Shown here piece by piece: positions 19,001 to 20,892 of a stretch of 20,892 nt of DNA. The stretch is taken from contig BFEA01000208.1 of assembly GCA_003427395.1 (NCBI GenBank), forward strand, positions 2,190,917-2,211,808, written 5' to 3'. The notes under the pieces were generated by a model, which worked only from the letters and a program-made list of their open reading frames with translations, was not told the origin of the DNA and searched no databases. The stretch is from Chara braunii. Its lineage: Eukaryota; Streptophyta; Charophyceae; Charales; Characeae. The position numbers and the translations under genes were made by a program. How positions within the stretch are numbered: the stretch's first letter is position 1; every line of letters starts with the position of its first letter.

Positions 19001-19699
19001 TAGGATAGGCTGTAGAGTAGATAGGGCGCCTGTCGCCATTCACAAGAGAGAGCTACATTTGGGTTATGCTGTTGGTGTTGCCCTGGTGGGCATGGACATT
19101 GACTCACGATTCTTCTGTATCATTCTCAATGGGATGGTTACTCGGTTCCATGTGCTATCTGCGTTGGCTTTGAATACTTGGACTTCAGTGTGATTTTGCA
19201 TTCCGGATTTCTGTGCTTCGTCCATACTCATGTTCCTTGCACGCCGCTCCTTCTGTGAAGATTTATATTACTTTATAAGTGATTATCCGATATGCGGCTT
19301 GTTCTTTATGGCTGTTGCGTTGTGCTGCTGTATCTGTTTGTCTACGACGTGGACAAGCTGTTGCTTATCTCAGGTCGCAAACTGCCAAGGGTGATGATTG
19401 CCGGTTCCATGTACTGCTGTCTGGCTTGCCCCTTTCCGACATTTTTTGTGATGATAGGACGTTCAGCGTACGGAATGGGAGGCGAGTTGCCCATAATGTT
19501 GCGCGTTTCTGTGCTCGTTGTGTGAGGCAGGATGAAAAGTTATCTTTCTTTTTCATTTCCAACTCATTTTTGGTTGTTGCAAATCAATTTGTGCTCATTC
19601 AAATTCATTTGTGCTCTCATCACAGCTTGGCCGCATCTGCCTTGATATCCTGAAGGACAAGTGGAGTCCGGCTCTTCAAATACGGACAGTTCTCCTAAG
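9435..19699 (+). CDS. UBC13: Ubc13-type ubiquitin-conjugating enzyme E2 (UBC35/36, UBE2N family), spliced, both ends missing
   Basis: Five exons (9435-9462, 11740-11826, 17079-17137, 17921-17962, 19626-19699) join in frame with GT..AG introns throughout. Together they encode 96 codons plus two bases, about residues 13-109 of the roughly 153-residue plant enzyme. Seen: the family-specific stretch [10 protein letters not shown], the SPYEGG loop, the HPN motif (Asn about residue 81) and GRICLDIL with the catalytic Cys at about residue 89. Known of the family: Ubc13 pairs with the inactive E2 variant Uev1/MMS2 to build Lys63-linked ubiquitin chains in the nucleus and cytosol, serving DNA-damage tolerance and signalling. 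The intron positions agree with my recollection of the Arabidopsis genes. The N-terminal exon (about 12 residues ending in IIK) was not found upstream and no last exon (IQALLSAPNP region) was found before the window ends. No exon has a stop or frameshift, so the gene looks intact as far as seen. Confidence 0.95.
9502..9955. repeat. GT microsatellites each followed by a ~150-bp related block (two copies)
   Basis: GT run (9502-9578) then a block with AACTGTGACAGACTGTTGTC .. TGATGGATAAGGAATCACC; GT run (about 9752-9777) then a block with AACTGTTACAGACTGTTTTG .. TGATGGATAAGGACTCACC. The microsatellite therefore spread together with its flank. It lies in a UBC13 intron. Confidence 0.8.
9956..10208. 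repeat. GT-interleaved minisatellite, three ~70-bp units
   Basis: Units begin TTGTCACGTTCGCAATAGAT (10012), TTGTCACGCTCGCAATAGAT (10081) and TTGTCACGCTCGGAATAGAT (10152). Each carries GACGCAAAAAAAG and ends in a GT/GC run. The preceding GT run is about 50 bp. Confidence 0.9.
10209..10590. other. Intronic DNA without recognised features
   Basis: Unique-looking part of the UBC13 intron between the GT and the G-rich arrays. Nothing supported. Confidence 0.5.
10591..11470. repeat. G-rich (GGGTNGGTAGG) array with a 227-bp tandem duplication
   Basis: Two copies starting AGTGTGCAGGAAGTGGAAGG (10711-10937 and 10938-about 11170) are nearly identical. A second, older duplication of about 180 bp starts near 11190 and 11371 (TGCCCAGTGGGTGGGYGGGT..GGGTGAACA). 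The transcribed strand bears G-runs. Confidence 0.88.
11016..11034 (+). other. G-quadruplex motif
   Basis: Five GGG runs separated by single T bases, on the strand that is also the UBC13 pre-mRNA sense strand. One-base loops are the most stable known class for parallel quadruplexes. Formation in vivo is inference. Confidence 0.7.
11577..11650 (+). pseudogene. Decayed duplicate of the UBC13 [11 protein letters not shown] exon with its acceptor site
   Basis: About 67 bases starting TGTTGTTGTG align without gaps to the acceptor and first half of the real exon 134 bp downstream; I count about 48 identical bases (roughly 72%). TGTCTGCAG|CA is kept at the junction. In the matching frame it reads [18 protein letters not shown] then stops, sharing G, P, S and ENL with [15 protein letters not shown]. 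It is therefore a tandem partial exon duplication, no longer coding. It still offers a complete-looking acceptor, so it could act as a decoy splice site. The alignment is by eye. Confidence 0.68.
11740..11826 (+). CDS. UBC13: UBC13 exon encoding [22 protein letters not shown]...SPYE
   Basis: 87-nt exon, acceptor TGTCTGCAG, donor GTGTGT, phase 1 at both ends, so it can be skipped without breaking the frame. [10 protein letters not shown] and the SPYEGG junction are hallmarks of Ubc13. EENLRYFN differs slightly from EDNMRYFN of land plants. A decayed relative of the acceptor and first half of this exon lies about 134 bp upstream (see pseudo-exon). Confidence 0.96.
11827..12462. repeat. Intronic DNA with a possible diverged ~190-bp duplication
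   Basis: Blocks starting GGACCATAATGGCTGGTGGA (about 12065) and GGACCAAATTGGCTGGCTAC (about 12256) share GGCTGG..CCAGC, AGTCCGTC/AATCCGTCTCGG and the spacing between these marks. Too weak to name. Confidence 0.3.
12463..12527. repeat. GAA microsatellite
   Basis: Imperfect then perfect GAA/AAG triplets. Short open frames across it (poly-Lys or, antisense, poly-Ser) are artefacts. Confidence 0.95.
12528..13499. other. C/T-rich intronic DNA, possibly LTR or another repeat
   Basis: No protein recognised. TCCACCATAGCCA occurs twice (about 12692 and 12909). GGTACC-CCTACC motifs recur (13260, 13370). CAGGTAGGTACC near 12917 resembles CAGGTAAGTACC at 20527, so these C-rich regions may belong to one repeat family. 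Confidence 0.35.
13500..13670 (-). mobile_element. 3' LTR of the Ty3/gypsy remnant (outer end unresolved)
   Basis: The minus strand begins TGTAATGACCCGCCAAAATA immediately after the polypurine tract, a typical TG-start LTR. The other LTR is missing, so the far end cannot be fixed; the lower coordinate is only a conservative cut. The LTR may extend to about 12.9 kb, through C/T-rich DNA with related motifs (GGTACCGCCTACCT, GGTACCGGCCTACCT). Confidence 0.45.
13671..13683 (-). other. Polypurine tract of the Ty3/gypsy remnant
   Basis: On the minus strand GAGAGGGGGTTAG directly precedes TGTAATGACC, the start of the LTR. It primes plus-strand DNA synthesis in intact relatives. Its position just after pol supports the call. 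Confidence 0.6.
13712..14248 (-). pseudogene. Retrotransposon integrase tail and chromodomain
   Basis: [11 protein letters not shown] then [20 protein letters not shown] is the GPY/F-type module. [13 protein letters not shown] is the standard spacer, and [17 protein letters not shown] through YKVHFLYHP and [13 protein letters not shown] aligns with chromodomains that steer chromovirus integration to heterochromatin. The frame ends about 30 bp before the polypurine tract, the normal arrangement. Confidence 0.85.
14249..14470 (-). pseudogene. Retrotransposon integrase C-terminal segment
   Basis: [19 protein letters not shown] corresponds to the AYNSSVHSSTGMSPFELVYG-like motif that ends the integrase core in gypsy elements. 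The part up to [13 protein letters not shown] follows as in related elements, then an in-frame TAG interrupts before [15 protein letters not shown]. The downstream chromodomain piece is in the same frame, so this TAG is a single point break. Confidence 0.85.
14477..15142 (-). pseudogene. Retrotransposon integrase zinc finger and catalytic core, broken
   Basis: An HHCC zinc finger is visible: HGQSGH, then CEVCQRTK. The core begins VSIDFTDMG with the first catalytic Asp and VIVDRFSK. The second catalytic Asp, expected in the SDRDPRF-like box, is replaced: the sequence reads [22 protein letters not shown] retains the Glu. So the active triad is incomplete even apart from frame breaks. After QPLRALI the frame is lost by frameshift and a TAG (HQNTWDK then stop, in another frame). 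Confidence 0.9.
15033..15755 (-). pseudogene. Retrotransposon RNase H domain and integrase linker, broken
   Basis: [16 protein letters not shown] (first catalytic Asp), [26 protein letters not shown] and [10 protein letters not shown] (later Asp) follow the RNase H order of gypsy elements. The region where the catalytic Glu normally sits reads [16 protein letters not shown], so that Glu seems lost or shifted. One in-frame TAG at 15459-15461 separates GRRY from VYSD. After RRYGKF near 15.12 kb the frame shifts into the integrase reading frame. HPEFL.. and KADPSSQPD are the usual spacer before integrase. Confidence 0.85.
15756..17078. other. Intronic DNA without recognised genes
   Basis: Contains purine-rich stretches (about 16180-16470), a 12-bp perfect inverted repeat at 16661/16693, and twin motifs AGCCTGCCTGGCTTGCA and AGCCTGCCTGACTTGCA (about 16874 and 16907). 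No reverse-transcriptase or gag similarity was seen, so the retroelement stops before here. Confidence 0.5.
16661..16704. repeat. Perfect 12-bp inverted repeat (hairpin)
   Basis: CTGTAGATTTTG and CAAAATCTACAG separated by 20 bases. It could be the core of a small foldback element; no target duplication was found. Confidence 0.6.
17079..17137 (+). CDS. UBC13: UBC13 exon encoding [19 protein letters not shown]
   Basis: 59-nt exon. The acceptor CTCTCCAG is followed by five G residues, of which the first two complete a Gly codon. The donor GTTTGT follows the codon for the last Lys. The segment forms part of the central beta sheet; FLPEDYPM and APPK match the usual FLPEEYPMAAPK with conservative changes. 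The preceding intron, about 5.25 kb, is the largest seen here and contains the antisense retrotransposon remnant. Confidence 0.95.
17317..17400. repeat. CT microsatellite and C-rich tract in a UBC13 intron
   Basis: CT runs interrupted by CACT at regular intervals, then CCCTCC repeats; C-rich DNA continues to about 17560. The following DNA up to the next exon shows nothing else. Confidence 0.9.
17921..17962 (+). CDS. UBC13: UBC13 exon encoding [14 protein letters not shown]
   Basis: 42-nt exon, phase 0 at both ends, acceptor TGTTTGCAG, strong donor GTGAGT. It carries the HPN motif whose Asn stabilises the oxyanion intermediate in E2 catalysis. Skipping it would keep the frame but delete that Asn. 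Confidence 0.96.
18220..18800. repeat. GC-rich block with several perfect inverted repeats
   Basis: GCCCAGGGCCT/AGGCCCTGGGC (18402-18412, 18424-18434); GGGGCCCA/TGGGCCCC (18556, 18589); CCAACT/AGTTGG nested inside; TTCAGCCT/AGGCTGAA overlapping. AGCGCTGCGCTAAG-type repeats follow (about 18690-18775). No coding homology. It may be a structured or mobile sequence of unknown type. Confidence 0.55.
18801..19625. other. Intronic DNA before the catalytic exon
   Basis: No homology seen. A 77-codon open frame at 19292-19525 has a hydrophobic start but no family, and sits inside the intron. The T-rich stretch just before 19626 is the expected acceptor tract. Confidence 0.5.
19626..19699 (+). CDS. UBC13: UBC13 catalytic-cysteine exon
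   Basis: 74-nt exon with acceptor CATCACAG and donor GTAACG. It encodes [13 protein letters not shown] followed by [11 protein letters not shown], and ends with AG, the first two bases of a Ser codon. The Cys in GRICLD is the ubiquitin thioester residue. The remaining C-terminal exon must begin with one base completing Ser and then IQALL. Nothing like that occurs downstream, so it lies beyond the window. Confidence 0.96.
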
Positions 19700-20342
19700 G
19701 TAACGGCCACGTTTTCATCTCACCAGTTCTTTTGCTTTGCACCTTTCGGACAAATTGCCAGTTCTTTTGCTTTCCTCCTTTGAGATGAATATCAACTGTT
19801 TGTTGCGATCTGGGTGAAAGAGTGTCTTTGTGTTATTCAGAACCTTATTCCCGCGTTGCCCAGGTCACGCAGGCCACAGGAGAACCAGTTCGCAGGCTTT
19901 ATGTTGCATACCGTATAGGTGCAGACCAGAACAAGAACCGACCCTTCAATACAAAGTATAAGATAGCACAGCGGAAGACTTAGATACCAATGATCCGAAC
20001 AATCAATATTGCAATGCAGCCCCGAACATACATCATCATCATCATGGTGTGAAGGGGTCTGGCGCTTCACACAAGAAGACTGCGCCAGCCCCAACCATAC
20101 ACAGACGAAGGAGGTGGGGTTAGACGAAGAAGAAGGGAAGATGGGAATGTCGTCAACACCAAGTGTTCAGCACAGGCCCAAATAGTCCCTCGTCAACATG
20201 TCTGAATCCCAATGTCGAGTCTGGATCCAATGTCGCCAAGTCGCATGTCACAACTCTCTCTCACTCTGTAGCAGTCCGCTGATACTGAGAAGTCAGGTGG
20301 TGAGAGGGGAAGAAAAGATTGTGGACTTAGAAGAAGAGGAAG

Positions 20343-20347
<5 letters not shown>
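19700..20347. other. Downstream UBC13 intron or unassigned DNA
   Basis: No last exon recognised. A short CAT run lies near 20031. TTATTCAG at about 19840 looks like an acceptor but the bases after it do not encode IQALL. Confidence 0.5.
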
Positions 20348-20403
<56 letters not shown>

Positions 20404-20481
20404 CCAGTACTAACCTGTGAAGTTGGCGTTCTCTCTCTCTCTCTCTCTCTCTCAGTCCAGTACTAACCTGTGAAGTTGGCG
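20348..20481. repeat. Duplicated unit: CT microsatellite plus 28-bp TACTAAC block
   Basis: CT runs (20348-20400, about 20430-20453) are each followed by the identical 28 bases AGTCCAGTACTAACCTGTGA to GTTGGCG (20401 and 20454). TACTAAC equals the ideal branch-point box, and the second copy precedes GATGCAG. Confidence 0.9.
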
Positions 20482-20492
20482 CCTTGATGCAG

Positions 20493-20529
20493 GTACCTCG
20501 AAGATGGAGCTGGAGCGATGGTGCCACAG
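20493..20529 (+). other. Exon-like 37-nt segment with strong splice signals; not the expected UBC13 exon
   Basis: Preceded by CT tracts, a perfect TACTAAC box and GATGCAG, and followed by GTAAGT. Joined to the catalytic exon it would read one codon across the junction and then YLEDGAGAMVPQ without a stop. It would end in phase 0, whereas the usual last UBC13 exon needs phase 2, so inclusion would shift the frame. It may be a cryptic or poison exon, an exon of a repeat, or chance. No UBC13 homology is seen. Confidence 0.25.
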
Positions 20530-20892
20530 GTAAGTACCACTGGCCTCCGCCAGTACCTCTCCCAACTCTACGCTCTACCTCCTACTAGCGCCCAGCGCTG
20601 ATGACTACAGCTATGGCTATGGCGCCCAGCGCCGATGACTACAGCTAGCGCTACTACTACTGCCTAGCGCTGAAGACTACTGCAGCGCTCCTCCTGAGTG
20701 CTGCGGCCGAAATCTGAAGACTACCGTCCTACTCTCCAACTGCCTACCCGTTCAGTGCCTGAAGCTCCTATGTATTATCACGGGTGCCTCCTGACTCGGG
20801 CGAGCAGTCCAGGAGGCTGCTCTTGCCAATAATGCCGAAGGGAGGCAGGGGCTGCAGCTGCAGCTCCTGCTCGTGCTCTTGCCAATAATGCC
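20530..20892. repeat. C-rich DNA with AGCGC motifs and direct repeats
   Basis: GCGCCCAGCGC.GATGACTACA occurs twice (about 20588 and 20620). TGCTCTTGCCAATAATGCC occurs at 20818 and again as the last 19 bases of the window, so a tandem unit of 56 bp may continue beyond the end. Confidence 0.65.

Noticed and set aside
19292-19525. 77-codon hydrophobic open frame
   Set aside because: Sits inside the UBC13 intron, no homology and no splice support.
19840-19880. Possible last UBC13 exon after TTATTCAG
   Set aside because: The following bases do not encode IQALLSAPNP in any frame.
1-20892. CRISPR array, operon, bacterial promoters or riboswitches
   Set aside because: The tandem arrays have no spacer structure of CRISPR type, and the locus is a spliced eukaryotic gene.

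Overview
The window is eukaryotic nuclear DNA, almost certainly from the green-plant (streptophyte) lineage. The only cellular protein-coding gene recognised is a plus-strand, spliced Ubc13-type ubiquitin-conjugating enzyme (UBC35/UBC36/UBE2N family). Five exons are visible, with 290 coding nt spread over about 10.3 kb. Very long repeat-filled introns, a Ty3/gypsy chromovirus remnant, abundant CT/GT/GA microsatellites and a plant-like exon layout would suit a large-genome charophyte such as Chara. That organism call is inference, not proof.

Layout. From 1 to about 9.4 kb no protein gene is recognised. This part holds: a purine-rich satellite with a unit of about 22 bp (745-1880); five palindromic TA-flanked MITEs plus a fragment, all of one family (2.0-6.4 kb); a U6 snRNA-like sequence with an A-tail and flanking direct repeats (3164-3338), best read as a retrocopy; a pyrimidine-rich satellite with a 22-bp unit (5226-6190); a 124-bp tandem array with dispersed relatives (6457-7330); and a 159-bp duplication (8820-9145).

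From 9435 to 19699 lie the E2 exons: residues about 13-21, 22-51, 51-70, 71-84 and 85-109 in plant UBC13 numbering, including the HPN motif and the catalytic Cys. The first exon (start codon) and the last exon (C-terminus) are not seen and probably lie outside. The intron after the first visible exon carries GT-rich minisatellites, a G-rich array with a near-ideal G-quadruplex motif, and a decayed copy of the next exon. The intron after the second visible exon carries an antisense, truncated, multiply broken Ty3/gypsy pol remnant (RNase H - integrase - chromodomain) with a recognisable polypurine tract and LTR start.

From 19700 to the end is intron or unassigned DNA. It has duplicated CT tracts followed by a perfect TACTAAC box and one exon-like 37-nt segment that is not the expected last UBC13 exon.

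The genes do not form a pathway. The window is one housekeeping ubiquitin gene (K63-linked chain formation with Uev1/MMS2 in DNA-damage tolerance and signalling) embedded in repeats. I did not find a convincing new multi-gene system. The most unusual items are the U6 retrocopy, the exon-2 pseudo-exon, the MITE cluster and the candidate cryptic exon.
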